Counted from the stretch's first letter, positions 43,107 to 54,894 are shown. The stretch is DNA of 64,000 bases from Trichobilharzia szidati (GCA_944472155.2 OX235273.1:36119204-36183203), one strand, 5' to 3'. Numbers and translations are program-made. The notes: generated from the sequence alone by a model not told the origin.

Positions 43107-43880
43107 TTATTTTTATTGCTCTCTTGGGTTCCTAGTGGAACACAGGGCTTCAACTACACGTCTCCACCTGCTTCTGTCTTCTGCTGTACTTTTCACCTGC
43201 ATCCATGTTAGTCCATACTGTTTCAACTCCTCTTCACACGATCTCCTCCATGTCACCCTTCGACGTCTCACTCGCCGCTTCCCTTTCGGGTTCCACTCGA
43301 GCGATGGCCTGACGCGCGGTGTCACCCAGTGGCCTCCTCAGCGAGTGTCCAATCCATCTCCACATTCTCCCGCATATTTGCTGGGCGATCGGTTCTTGTT
43401 TTCTTTCTTCCCATGGTCTCTTGTTGGTGATTCGTTCCGGCCATCTGATCTTCAGTATAGAGCCAGCGAAGACAGCTGTTGATAAAGGTCTGCAACAGGC
43501 TGTTGAAAATATTCTTTGTGACCCGCCAAGTTTCTGATCCGTATAGAAGAACTGACTTGACGTTTGTATTGAAAATCCGAATTTTGTTGTTGATGCAGGC
43601 TGAGTGACGAAGATTTCGAGATTGGTTTCAGGTTGATGAATGTGTTTCTCGCCTTCCCGATTCTTGACTTGACATCTTCGTCCGTTCCTCCTGTAGTTGA
43701 GACAATGCCCCCTAGATAAGTGAATGAAGTAACCTCTTTCAAATCCCTCCCGTTGATGGTGATTGGCGCTGGATGTTGCTGCTGCTGTTGTTGTTGTTAG
43801 TTGGTTATTTTCATAACCTCCGTCTTGTCTATGTTCACCTGGAGTCCTGTCTTTGCTGCTTCTTCGACCAGTTTATCGGT
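43107..43880 (-). pseudogene. RTE-like LINE, C-terminal region, young copy
   Basis: Minus strand: KEVTSFTYLGGIVSTTGG, SRIGKARNTFINLKPI, then after a frame change RVTWRRSCEEELKQYG and SRWRRVVEALCSTRNP, stop at 43113. The conserved post-RT region is nearly complete, with about two frameshifts. It is almost identical to 1-230 where they overlap, and a short (CTG/TTG)n tract sits at 43775-43798. Confidence 0.88.
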
Positions 43881-44074
43881 TGAAGATAAACTGAACATGT
43901 TCAGTATTACGTGAACACTATTCTCCTAATGATTAGAATATTCTCAGTATGATTTTGATGTAAAGGACTTCTAGTGAGAAATCGTTACCACCAGTGAGTT
44001 TCACTAAGTCGGGTGGAGGGGGGAGAGAACAATCACTGAACCAATGATATTGGTTGGTTGGCTGTGGCACTATA

Positions 44075-44265
44075 AATCACGAATTGACAGAATTGAGAAT
44101 TCATGAGCTACTGGATTCCGTCCCAGCGGCTGGACTGGTTTTGGGGTTCGACTGTTAGTAATAGAGTGATGGGTGTTAAAGAGTTTCAAACAAAGATGAA
44201 GCACAGTAACCCCCTTTGATTTCAGTAGTTCTCTAACTGATATGGACCCATGAACAAACTTGTAA
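44075..44265 (+). mobile_element. SINE-D copy, degenerate
   Basis: ACAGAATTGAGAATTCATGAG leader, CCAGCGGCTGGACTGG, a box B-like GGGGTTCGACTG, GTTAAAGAGTTTC and CAGTAGTTCTCTAACTGA tail. Confidence 0.55.
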
Positions 44266-44429
44266 CCAAACAATTCCCAACAGACTGATCCTTGAAAATT
44301 CGATGTACATTTATCAGTGTGATCATATCTCCGTCTAAAATAATCAAGAATTCTACGACGTGTATTTTTCGCGGTTTTCACTCAAATGCCATTTTCTGTT
44401 TTATTTGCTCCTGTAAACAGTTTCTATGA

Positions 44430-45330
44430 CTTGTTATTCATGGACAAAGTTATCCCAAGTTCGATCAGGAGCTGATATCGACCTTGGCGACCTGCATCCA
44501 AATCTACTGTTTACTCCTATTTATTTATCAACTATATATATAAATTCTAACAGGATCATTTACCCTCGCAACTTTATTAATCATTTACGACCCAATGACT
44601 TTCATATTCCCAAGAAGTCAAGGAGGAAGCATCGTAGTGGTTAGCAGAGAGCTCTTAAACGTACACCAATACACCTAACTACTGTCCCCGTCACAATGAA
44701 CACTAACTGCCGCTCTCTTCCTAACAAGATAATTTACCTACAATCTTTGATGTTCACTGACATTTATCATAATACTGCCATAATCACATTACAAAACCCA
44801 ACCCTTACTCCTACAATTCGTTAACTCTCGCATTCTGCCCATTATTCTCCATTGTTCTCCCTTAGTTTTTCCCGGGCTACTGAAGAAAGACTATACCTTA
44901 TTACGCAGGATGTTAAAGGTTGTCAGCAGGGTAAACAACGTGCCACTTAACCAGCTTGTTAATATTCTGGTAGACAAGACAGGCACATGGACTCATGTGA
45001 AAAATGGGCCAAATCCATTTTATCTAACTCACATCACCCTCTTCATCCACAAATCTTCCCTTGTACCTCATCAGGCAAAAACAGGAGCCTACATAGAAAA
45101 CTATGTGCTCGCACCAACAAGTACAAAACTCAACTATACCCTACTTGGCTCGTGTTCTGTACGATAAAGAAAGCATTAGGCGTAACACCTATAACTTATT
45201 AAATAATCAGTAGAACAACTGGACCTCGTCTTTCCAACTCATATCATTTATACGTACAACATTTTCTCTCTCTTTTTTTTCCCGTTATGTGCTGCTTTGT
45301 TTCTTTCTTCCACTTAAGCCAGTAAATATG
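44430..45330 (+). pseudogene. CR1/Jockey-like LINE (family J) with internal deletion
   Basis: 44690-44780 codes MNTNCRSLPNKIIYLQS, which resembles the N-terminal start of an apurinic-type endonuclease domain. From about 44810 the sequence is the C-terminal part after RT (FVNSRILP-like, then a MDSCEKWAKSILSNSHHP segment and KLCARTNKYKTQLYP). The endonuclease body and RT between them are absent. The upstream ORF at 44426-44644 may be the end of ORF1 but is unassigned. Confidence 0.65.
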
Positions 45331-45685
45331 ATAGCATCTACTTTTCTAATGCCTTCAAACACTGTTCAACTTTGGCTTTTCTACCAACATGCCAATATGT
45401 TGTTGTCATAATGAACTGAGATATCCTTAATCTATGTAGAATTCTATCTATTGTTAATGTACAAACTGGATGCAATACTGTAGTAAAAATGCTGAGAATT
45501 CCATTCTGTATCACAAGTACTGTTTTGGAATGAAGCAAATTATTATTATTAAAAGATATCGGTTTTGCCTGTGAATGTTGTATTTGATTATTGTTGCCCT
45601 GAGTTGGGTGAGTTTAGATATCTGCCGACTGAGTTATGATCCTCAATTACAATTCACTTGATATATAGCTAAACCAGTGACAGCT
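45331..45685. other. No gene recognised
   Basis: Short chance ORFs only; no repeat is recognised. Confidence 0.5.
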
Positions 45686-45689
45686 CACT

Positions 45690-45880
45690 GAACCCCACCT
45701 TATTGACTGTATGGTCTACGTTCTAGAGGTTCAGGGTTCGATACCTATTCACAAAGGCAGGGTTATGTATACTACTGACGAGTTTCAAACCGCCACGAAA
45801 CAGATGTCCAGTACACCCTTGTTTTCAGCAGTCCATTGACTGGTATCGATCCGTGATCGAACTTGAAATTAATGAAATCT
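45690..45880 (+). mobile_element. SINE-D copy with intact hammerhead core bases
   Basis: Box A-like TTGACTGTATGGTCTACG, box B-like GGGTTCGATACC, then CTGACGA, GTTTCAAACCGCCAC, GAAACAGATGTC and CAGTACAC. Core and cleavage triplet are intact, but stem II pairs poorly. Confidence 0.65.
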
Positions 45881-45945
45881 CCAAAAACTACTAACACCTG
45901 AAGAAGTTATCTTACAACAATTTCTGTTTGTTATTGTTTTCTGCA

Positions 45946-46195
45946 TTTCTTGCATTCTGAGTGGAGCAAAAGGCTTTATTAGGCTGTGGGGTTTGAAGTT
46001 TCAGCAGTGTTGTTATTCATTTTTGTGAAGTCGGGTTTTTAGCCTTAGGCTCAGCCTTTCCACTTTTCTGGGCTTACTAACGACTAGTTGGTGGATCCTG
46101 CTGCATGTTTGTCAACCAGGAATCGAACTTCCTGATTAGCTAGTTATGTGGCTGGCGAGTATTCTACTATTGAATCACCGATGTACTGTCTATCT
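45946..46195 (-). mobile_element. SINE-A copy, antisense, diverged
   Basis: Antisense tail GAGTGGAGCAAAAGGC and TTGAAGTTTCAGCAGTG, body with CTCAGCCTTTCC, box B-like AGGAATCGAACTTCCTG, head end TGAATCACCGATGTAC. Confidence 0.65.
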
Positions 46196-46516
46196 GACGC
46201 ACTTCTTAAAATCAATTAATTATCTCTTACATATTTTTTGTACTAGAATATAGTGTGTTTGGGTGATGAATAATTGTAGCTGATAGAACTGAATGTTTAA
46301 TAGCATAGAATTTAATGTTGCATAAAGGAATTGATTTAGAATGACAAGTGGAACAAGTGAAATAATACCGGGGACAATTAAAAGTGAGAGTAGTAATAGT
46401 AACAATTGACTTAATAAGGAAGAGTATACAAATTGAATAGATAAAAATGAAAAAATGGAGAGTTGGTAGAGCTAAAGTGTGATTGGGGATTACCATACTT
46501 TAGCATAGGGGAGGGA

Positions 46517-48719
46517 TTAAGACCATGAAAGTTGGAGGGGTTGAACGAACTTCTTCTGTACACAGAGATCTGGCTTTTCTGTTTCGATAGCCAAAGCTTC
46601 AGCAATACAGATGAGTCGGGTACGTAGGGATTTGGGTAAATTACTCTTTGCCTTGTAGATGACTTTGAAGGCGGAGGCTATAGAGATAGGGTGATCATTA
46701 TCGACCAGATGTTCAATGATCGTGCTTCTTATTGCTCCACTACCACCTTTTTGTAACCATGCAGGATAGTGTTCTTGCACCCTCTTGGACAAAACTCGTG
46801 TCGAACGACCGATATACCTAGCTCCACAAGAGCAGGTGAATATATAAACACACATAGAGTTGGTCAACAGCGGGATCTTGTCCTTCAGGTTATTGAACAA
46901 TAATGGTCGACTAGTAAAGGCTATTCTCAGAGATGCAGCAAGGAATGTTCTTTTCAGGGACTGTGATATCCTTCGTTTCATGATATCGGAAGCTAAGTCC
47001 CCTTTGAATTCCAAGCTCATGTAAAGTGTCTTCTTCGGTACGGTTGATAACTCACGTTTTTTAGGATTTGAATGAATATTCTTATCTATAAAACGTGGTG
47101 GAAATCCATTTTCTATTAGGATTTTCCTCAAGATGTAAAACTCATCTTCCACAGTATCAGGGCTACATATGCGCCGAATACGAGTGGCAAGCGACCGGAT
47201 CAGGTTTCGTTTTCGACCAATGGGTACCCAACTGTAGAAATTTGTCAGTTGACCATTCCATGACAGCTTGCGGTAAATCGATCTTTTCAGGGTTCCATCG
47301 GTCCTTCTTGATAAGTTCACATCGAGGAAATGCATGCTAGACTCGTTCTCCATTTCGAGTGTGAATTTTATCGCCGGATGGCAACCATTAAATACATCTA
47401 ATATATTATTTAAGTTACAATCACTATTACAAATAATAAAGGTGTCATCTACGTACCTTTTATACATTTGAAAACTTTGGATTATAGGCTTCAGCTGATC
47501 ATTTTCTAGACTGGACATAAAACAGTCTGCAAAGAGAGGACCCAAGGGAGAACCCATTGCAATACCATCCTTATCTCTGTAGATTGCTTCATTAAAAGTA
47601 AACTGTACATTCAATGTACATCTCAAAAGTAGTTCTTTCAGATCTGTAGTGCGTATCCCCATATTCAATTTGTTGTCTTCAATATATTTGCATATAAAAC
47701 ATATGGTTTCTGTCAGTGGAACGTTCGTAAATAGGGATTCTACACCCAAAGACAACATATGTTTATTCGACGCATTTATATCCTTTATACATTCAACAAA
47801 TTGGAAGGTGTCCCGAAGGAATGATTAGATAGCTGTCCCCTGACAGGTTCGAGGATTTCAGCTAGCCACCCAGCTACTGGATGATAGGGCGATCCAGACA
47901 TATCCAAGATAGGGCGGAGTGGAAGGCCAGCTTTGTGTATTTTCGGTAGACCGTAGAGTCTTGGTATTAGAGATCCTGTTGGTCTGATCCTTTCGTATAA
48001 TTCTTCACGAATGAGATGATTGTTCTTCATTCTTTTTAAAGCTTCTGTAAGTTCTTTTTCAATTAATTCCGTCTTATTTTTCTCGTTCGGTTTCGAGAAT
48101 TTACTGCTGTCTGAAAGTAGACCTGACATTTTGTCGATATAATCCTTACGATCCATAATAACAACACCTGCACCCTTGTCAGGCGTGTTAGTAATATATC
48201 GTTGTTATGCGTCAAAAGTTTAAGTTCTTCTTTGTGCTGTTTGGTCAGAAGACTTTGCATTTTTGATCTTGCATTAAGGTATTGATTGCAAGAGTCAGTG
48301 ATTGTAGATTTGAAGCATTGGAAGTCCTGTTCTGACGATGGTGTGAGATCATAAGTTTGACTGAGTAGATTCTCAAACTGGACATGTGTATTTAGCTTGT
48401 TGACATTGAGATTAACATCGCAAAACTTCGAACCCATTGACAAGGCTTCCATTTGCAATTTTGATAGGGATATAGAAGAGTGATTGAAAACGTATCTCTC
48501 ACAATTCTCAGGAAATTTTCGAAGACATTCGATAGATTTTAGGCTATTAGATAGCTTAGAATTAAAAGACATTGTTTGTTTGTTGGCGACCACGTTGACA
48601 TATTCATTAAACGTTTGACGTTCTTCAATCGATAAGTCATATAGAGCAGAAGATCTTTGCACAGCACATTTTACTATAAGATTTGATAGTGTGGAAAATT
48701 CCCATATTATGATTGACAT
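46517..48719 (-). pseudogene. PLE-I, most complete copy: RT plus GIY-YIG endonuclease
   Basis: A Penelope-like retrotransposon coding region of about 730 codons in three frame blocks. Block 1 (48719 to about 48194): N-terminal region with SKLQMEALSMGSKFCDV. Block 2 (to about 47816): DRKDYIDKM, then the RT fingers PRLYGLPKIHKAGLPLRPIL. Block 3 (to 46517): motif A SLGVESLFTN, a GIAMGSPLGPLFADCF segment, YKRYVDDTFIICN (YxDD), FLDVNLSR, linker, then SMCVYIFTCSCGARYIGRS and AEALAIETEKPDLCVQKK. Breaks: a single-base loss near 48194, another near 47816, and motif A has Gly where the catalytic Asp is expected (GAT to GGT). UTR probably extends to about 46200 and 48760. Confidence 0.95.
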
Positions 48720-49044
48720 TTTTCTATTTTTTATACGAAAAATATTTAACTACTTGAAAGTAGTAAAAGATTTTTAAATCATTTTTTCAAATTACAAGTA
48801 AGATTTCAACTATCACTTCAGTATTCACAAGTGTTAATTTGCCAAAAAAATAAGTACTAGCAAATCTATATACTCTTGTAATGCTTAGGTAGTAATGGGT
48901 TTCAAGTTACATTTCTCATGATATCTAAGAAATCTGAGCTAATGCTTAGACTGATATTTGAATTTTGAATCAATCCCTTTAAATAAATATTCATTGTTTT
49001 GTCAAAGCGAATTTGAAACGCCTAATCTTCTACTTGTTATGTCT

Positions 49045-49825
49045 ACAGGCGAGAAGGAACAAAGTGGCTGAAGAAGCAGCAAGCAGCGAAGACAGGAACC
49101 CAAGTGAACATAGAGAAGATAGAGGTGATGAAGATAACCAACAGCAACAACAACCAGTATGAATCACTATCAAAGGGAGAGATTTGACAGAGGTTACTTC
49201 CTTCACTTATCTAGGAAGCACGGTTTCAACCACTGGCAGTTAGAACGCATAAAGATGTCAAAGCCAGCCAGAATCGGAAAGCCAAGATACGCCTTAATCA
49301 GCATGAAACTAGGTTGGAAATTTTCTGCACTCAGCCAGGATAAAAAACAAGATTCGGATTTTCAACACAAGTATGAATTCATTCAGTTTTTCTATACGGG
49401 TCAGAAATCTGGCCAGTGCATCACGAAAAGGGATTTCCGACAGGCCACTGCAGACTTTCATCAACAGCTGCCTTCGTTGGCTTCATACTGAAGATCAAAT
49501 GACCAACCAGAAAGAATTAGCAAGAAGAAACTCTGGCTTGGAACAGACCAATAGGCGAGAACCGATTGCTTAACAAATATGGAGGAGAAAATGGATGTGG
49601 ATCGGGCATGCGTTGAGGAGACCATCGAATGACATCAATCGAGTGGAATCCCAAGGGAAAGCGACGAGTTGGTCGTTGGTGCGAGGGTCACATGGAGGAG
49701 ATCGTGCGAAGAGGAGATTATTGTCAGTCATGGACCCATCTGAAGAGGACAGCAGAAAATAGAACAGAGCGGAGATGTGTTGTTGAAGCCTATGCTCCAC
49801 TCGGAACCTAAGGGAATGATTGTCA
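49045..49825 (+). pseudogene. RTE-like LINE, C-terminal region
   Basis: Starts in the linker (GTGAACATAGAGAAGATAGAGG). It then reads QRERFDRGYFLHLSRKH in one frame where TYLGS is expected in another, MSKPARIGKPR, QKSGQCITKRDF, TFINSCLRWLHTEDQMT, and ends with GAAGCCTATGCTCCACTCGG. The frames shift about five times. Confidence 0.8.
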
Positions 49826-50229
49826 TAATCTTTAAACTCTTGTTTTCAAGATCATATTAGCAACATACTATAGTGAAAATATGTAGATCCTTATAATTCT
49901 TGTGAAAGTGTTCCACTGGTTTATTTTTACGATTTAGGGTATTTGACTGATATTTCTGAAACTTTTCTCATATGTTTGTGTTCTACGATTTACTCTTTTT
50001 GAAATTCACTCTCTCCACTTTAAATTGTTTTTCTTGTGCTCTTCACTAATTGATATGTTAGTTATAGGTGGATATATATGCCTGTTCGTTGTAGATTGAT
50101 CTAATTGGAATACTTGTACAAAATCCTCCTTTTGTTTCCATAATTTCTGCCTCTCTAGAATCCTTTGCATTCATAGAAAATGAAATCCGAAGACAGAGAG
50201 AATGAAAAAGTTTTTCTGTTTAACGTAGG
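49826..50229. other. No gene recognised
   Basis: AT-rich DNA with no motif or repeat match. Confidence 0.5.
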
Positions 50230-50870
50230 TTGTATCCTCTCCCGAGCGAAGTTGAACAATAGCGTCCCTAAGGTGCGAATACTCGAATGACCTTGAACGC
50301 ATGCTAGTCATTGGCTAACGACACCTGTCATTATTGTAGCGCAAATATGAGCGAATTTCACTCAGATCATGGTTTTAAGTACTGTTTGGACAATGTGTTA
50401 ACAGCTCGTTAGGATTAGGATAAGAGATAAGGTATGCATTAGAATTAGGGTTAGGATCAGGGTTATAATTAGGATTTGTTTTATTATCCACATTTTCCAG
50501 GTAAGTAGTCGTCGATCCTCTTACCGGAAGCCATAATAATTTAACCGAGGGCTTTTGGGGAAGATTGCAAAACAGGATAAGAGCCATAAATGGGTCACAA
50601 AAAAAGTTCACCTTAAGTGAATACATGTACAGAAACTGGTCTAACTTAAAAATTGATACTCCTCATTATAACTCGGACGTATTTTTAAGTCATTTCAAAG
50701 AAAGACACCCTGTTTAATGTGTTTTCATGCATTTTCTTGTAAATAAACGTCACTTTTCGTGCAAATATCACTTATTTTTGTGATTGGTCGGCTCAAGGTC
50801 ACTGGTGCGTTTGCATCCTTTAGGGCGCTAACGTCTGACTTTGCCCTCTCCCGTTCAAACTTAGTTAAAT
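50230..50870. repeat. Inverted-repeat-bounded segment with telomere-like interior (second copy)
   Basis: 50235-50300 and 50787-50860 are inverted, diverged copies sharing TCAAGGTCA and TTAGGG(A/C)CGCTA. The TCAAGGTCA(C/T)TGGTGCG start is also seen at 19724. 50398-50470 holds TTAGGATTAGG, TTAGGGTTAGG and TCAGGGTTATAATTAGG units. Confidence 0.55.
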
Positions 50871-51240
50871 TGCAAACTTTCACGATTATGTTTTAAAATT
50901 TAGAAAGATTCCCACTTGAAGTTAGCTTCTAACTAACAGTGAGTCGATGTAAATCTGTTTGTAGTGAAATGATTTTCCAGAACATCATGAGCGTGTTAAT
51001 CTGTAACATGTCATACCAAGTTGAACTAGGTATCTTGTACACTACTTAGGTTTCAAACAGTTCTGCAGTCAGCTATGGTTTATAACGAAATCAATTTATA
51101 CGAAGTGATCCCATTGTCTCCCATATTTGATAAAGGTTAGTCAGTCAGTCTGTCAGTAGTCTCTCAGTTAGTCAGTTGTCTAGCTAGGACGATGGTTCAG
51201 TTAGTTAGATATGTAGGTAGGTGTGTAGATAGGTAACCAG
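50871..51240. other. No gene; (GTCA)n/(GTAG)n-like microsatellite
   Basis: Degenerate tetranucleotide repeats at 51135-51235 (TTAGTCAGTCAGTC, GTAGGTAGGTG). The rest is unassigned. Confidence 0.6.
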
Positions 51241-51858
51241 TTTGGTATTATTTTTATTCCCTTAGGCTCTGAGTGGAACACTGGAATACTCCCATTTTAT
51301 GCTGTTTCCTGGGATCTTATCCTCATATGATCTCCTCTATATCACCCTCCAGCCTATGACCAGCTATTTGTTCCCCAGTCGGGTTCCACTCTAGGATTTG
51401 GATCACGATCCTCAGTGTGTATCTGACTCATCCCCATTTTCTTCAGAATATTTGTTGGGCAACAGGTTCTTGATTGGTTCTCTCCCAGAGATCTCTGTTA
51501 CTAATCCTTTCAGGTCATATGATATTCAGAATGGAGTAGAGTCAGTTAATGGTGAAAGTCTGTAGCCTGTTGGAAATGATTTTGGTGATGCTCACTCTAA
51601 ATCTCTGAATCATATCGAAACACTGACTGACCTGACATTCGTTTTGAAAATTCAGATCATATTCTCTATGTTGAGTGTAGTAGATTTCTAGACTGATTCC
51701 AGACCAATGAAGGTCTGTTTTGCCTTTCTGAGCCTAGCTTTAACATCTTCTTCCATGCCACCTGTAGTTGAAACTATGCTGCTTTCATAGGTTGATGGTG
51801 ATTCGGGCTTGTTATTTTTTGTGAGGTATTTTCCTCATCCCTGTCTTCTCTCTACTGA

Positions 51859-52412
51859 ACACAAAATAATTGAGCGAAGAATATCCTTTTCGAGAAATTC
51901 CTCTTCTGGCTCTACAATTATATATACAACTTTATATACATAGAATATTCTAGAATCATCGTCAATAACAATATTATTGTTTCTTTAAATAATATCGATT
52001 TGTTAAGTAAGATCAGTGGAATTATAGTTGATTAAAGATGCCTCAATTATAATTATAATAATAAAGATGTAGTAGCGAATAGAATATCAACTAAAATTAG
52101 GAAAATTCCTCAAAAATTCAGGATCATTCAAACCTAGATGGCCAAGGTAAGGATGGTAATGTCTGAACTAACTTCTTTTGAATGCACAAATTAGGCTTGT
52201 TAATATGGATCCCAACAGCCAGTCTCATCAATATTTAGTAGTCGAACTCTTAGAAACAAAACTGAGATTCATAGGTATGCGATAAATGACCCTGAAAGCC
52301 GCCTTGTTAACATCAATCTTGTGTTGTGTATCCACAAGATGAGATGGAATAGTGCTACGGATAGATTTTGTTTGTCCTTTACTTAACCACTATGCAGGGT
52401 GATGTTCGGAAA
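51859..52412 (-). pseudogene. PLE-I 3' fragment nested in RTE
   Basis: Minus strand: HHPAW-like GIY-YIG region, VKDKQNLSVALFHL (frame-shifted), KIDVNKAAF-like part in another frame, NLCIQKK-like end, then 3' UTR. TTCTCTCTACTGA (51846-51858) and TTCTCTCTATTGA (52413-52425) form a 13-bp TSD with one mismatch. Confidence 0.75.
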
Positions 52413-52676
52413 TTCTCTCTATTGACTTGATTTCGTATCTTTGCTACCTGTTCTGCCAACTTGTTGGTTATCGCCTGTATATCTTCAGGTTTGTGTGATA
52501 CCAAATCATAAATCAACCGCGAAGTCCAAATCTTCTTGAGTCTTCTTCTCTATCCAGAGTGTGTCTCTCTTCCGTATGATCCAGTCCACTACACTCATGA
52601 AACGTCATCAATCTGTTTTCACTTTGAAGACTTCACTGAGTTTTCCTCTGTCAATCAGCTGACCTATGGCATCATC

Positions 52677-53187
52677 TGTGTGGAGGTCAACAGCACTCAG
52701 CATCAAAAATAAGAACCGGATTTTCAACTCCAATGTGAAGTCAGTGCTACTATACGGATCAGAGACTTGGCCAGTGCGTCATAAAAAGCATCTCAAACAA
52801 ACTACAGACCTTCATTAACAGTTGTCTTCGCTCAGTACTACTCAAGATCAGATGGCCGTCCAGAAAAGATCAGCAACAGAGATCTCTGGGAGCGAACCAA
52901 CCAGGAACCGACTGTGAAACAAATAGGCAGGAAGAAATAAAGATGGATTGGCCATACTCTTAGGAAACCATCAAGTGACATCACTAGAGTGGAAACCGAA
53001 AGGAAAGCGGCGAGTTGGTCGTCATTGCAAGGATGACTTGGAGGAGGTCATGTGAAGAGGAGATGAAAAAGTGTGGACAGACTTGGAGCCAGGTGAAGAC
53101 CTTGATAGGGAACCGAACGCAATGGAGATGCACGGCTGAAGCCCTATGTTCCTTTAGGAATTAAAGGAAACAATGATAATAGTAATA
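52677..53187 (+). mobile_element. RTE-like LINE 3' fragment inserted in antisense RTE, 11-bp TSD
   Basis: Forward: ACTCAGCATCAAAAATAAG, IFNSNVKSVLLYGSETW, then TFINSCLRSVLLKIRWP in pieces, WIGHTL-like region and AAGCCCTATGTTCCTTTAGG with a short (AAT)-like tail. ATGGCATCATC at 52666-52676 and 53188-53198 bounds it. Start point and length are close to the insertion at 14215-14733. Confidence 0.85.
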
Positions 53188-53395
53188 ATGGCATCATCAC
53201 CATCATATAGCTGTTGAATTAGGTTGATAAATGAGGTTCAACTCACTTCTCGGTCACCCTTTGTCGAAAGCCTTTTCAACGTCTATGTAGCTGAGGTAAA
53301 GAATCGACTGTCATTCTATACTCTGCTCCAGGATGATGCGTAGCGTTTCGATTTACTTTTCCTGAATGTAGTCAAGTATTTAGCTACATAGGTAA

Positions 53396-54080
53396 TTAGG
53401 TATGTAGATAGATGGGCAGATTGATTAGTTGATCAACTAGGGCCTACCTTATTTTCCTTTTTATCTCTCTCTCTCTCTCTTGACCAGGATGTCTGAAATT
53501 CATTCACACACACACATACACGCACACACCACATATCTGTCTTAAAACTCCTTACAATAAATTAACTAAAAATTGCAATCATTGTAACTGCATCTCTATA
53601 ATGGCATTTAGAAATCTATAGATCATTAGAATTAGACAGAAAGAAACATATAAAATGTCAGAGTAATTATAAAGTGGATTTTGAAAATGTTCTTAGCTAA
53701 TTTTTTTGTTCATTCATTTATTCATTCATTTTGTTTTGATGTATTAAAACAAGAAGTTGTTCAATGAGATTTATTCATCTGTAGAACAGTGGCATTTTTT
53801 TAAGAAAGAAAAAAAGAAGCGTACGAGGCAGACAGTAATTATTCAGTAGGAGATCAGGTCTGATATATATTTGAAGTATTTTACGGAGATAATTTCAGAC
53901 AGAAATCTACATTTCACTTATTCAGAGAATTGAAATATAGTCAGACAGAGAAAAAGAACGGGCATTTTTGATAAGCAACCCTTGAAGTTGTATGATGGGA
54001 TGATGATGCACTAGTAATTGGAAACTATTCACGTTTACCACTTATATGATTTTCAAGTGTTGGTTTGTAGGGATTTGATT
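53396..54080. other. No gene; CT and CA microsatellites
   Basis: (CT)n at 53466-53480 and (CA)n at 53505-53528, in AT-rich unassigned DNA. Confidence 0.55.
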
Positions 54081-54081
54081 G

Positions 54082-54538
54082 GTTACAGGATTTTCATCAT
54101 GAGCTGACATTAGTTAGAGAACCATTGGAAAACCTACAGGGAGTACTGGACAGCTGTTTCCTCCGCCCTATTTTGGGACTCTTCATCAGTACGCAACCAC
54201 CGGGGTTCGAACCCAGGACCTTCTGGTTACAAGGCGAGCTCGTATACCATTAAGCCACTGGGACCCGATCCAATGGCTAGCCCATGAATTCTAACTTCTG
54301 CCAATTCATGACATAGCGGCAGAAGTTAGAATTCATGGGCTAGCCATTGGATCGGGTCCCAGTGGCTTAATGGTATACGAGCTCGCCTTGTAACCAGAAG
54401 GTCCTGGGTTCGAACCCTTGTGGTGGTTGCGTACTGATGAAGAGTCCCAAAATAGGGCGGAGGAAACAGCTGTCCAGTACCCCCAGCTGGTTTTCCAATG
54501 GTTCTCTAACTGTCAGCTCATGATGAAAATCCTGTAAC
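54082..54538. repeat. Near-perfect inverted duplication of SINE-D, about 220-bp arms
   Basis: Left arm 54082-54302 (antisense SINE-D) and right arm 54318-54538 (forward), spacer 15 bp. Head: TGGCTTAATGGTATACGAGC and GGGTTCGAACCC. Both arms share the private variants CCTATTTTGGGAC and TTTCCTCCGCC in the ribozyme part. Arms differ by a few bases only. The ribozyme core is ATGAAGA with a GGAAAC insertion, so it is expected to be inactive. Confidence 0.95.
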
Positions 54539-54544
54539 TTATAT

Positions 54545-54845
54545 GATTATTATTAGTATACCCTTGCTTCTCCAAAAGGAGATATGGACTTCAACAGCAT
54601 GTCACTGGTTCATTCTACTCTCTACACTGTGGCTCCACAATCGTCCATAAACTTTCATTCCCTTTTTGTCACTTGATTTGTTCCAAAGTTACCGTTGGGC
54701 GCATTCCTAGCTCGTTGTTTCCCATTCAAGTTCCAGTTGATGGCGTACCTGGCGCATGTGATGTCACTCAACAGTTTCCTAAGCATGTTTGTCCAATCTG
54801 TCCCTATTTTCTTCGGCGTATCTCTCCCACCAGTTATGGTATATT
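54545..54845 (-). mobile_element. RTE-like LINE 3' fragment, antisense
   Basis: TTGCTTCTCCAAAAGGAGATATGG end, CATAAACTTTCATTCC, TTCCCATTCAAGTTCCAGTTG (WNxKGK region) and ATCTGTCCCTATTTTCTTCGG (RRKxxWIG region). Confidence 0.65.
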
Positions 54846-54894
54846 CTATCCTGCAATTTGGCTTACTTTCTTGATTGCAGTTTATACTTTCAAG

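Larger units (their letters stand above)
51245..53395 (-). mobile_element. RTE-like LINE, antisense, with PLE and RTE nested inside
   Basis: Segments 51245-51858, 52426-52676 and 53199-53395 read in order on the minus strand: 3' end and C-terminal region, post-palm linker, then RT palm side (53220-53390). The two interruptions at 51859-52412 and 52677-53187 each have direct repeats at their borders. Confidence 0.8.

Noticed and set aside
42767..43153. Minus-strand ORF of 128 codons
   Set aside because: It spans PLE terminal sequence and an RTE end; the protein has no motif and mixed composition.
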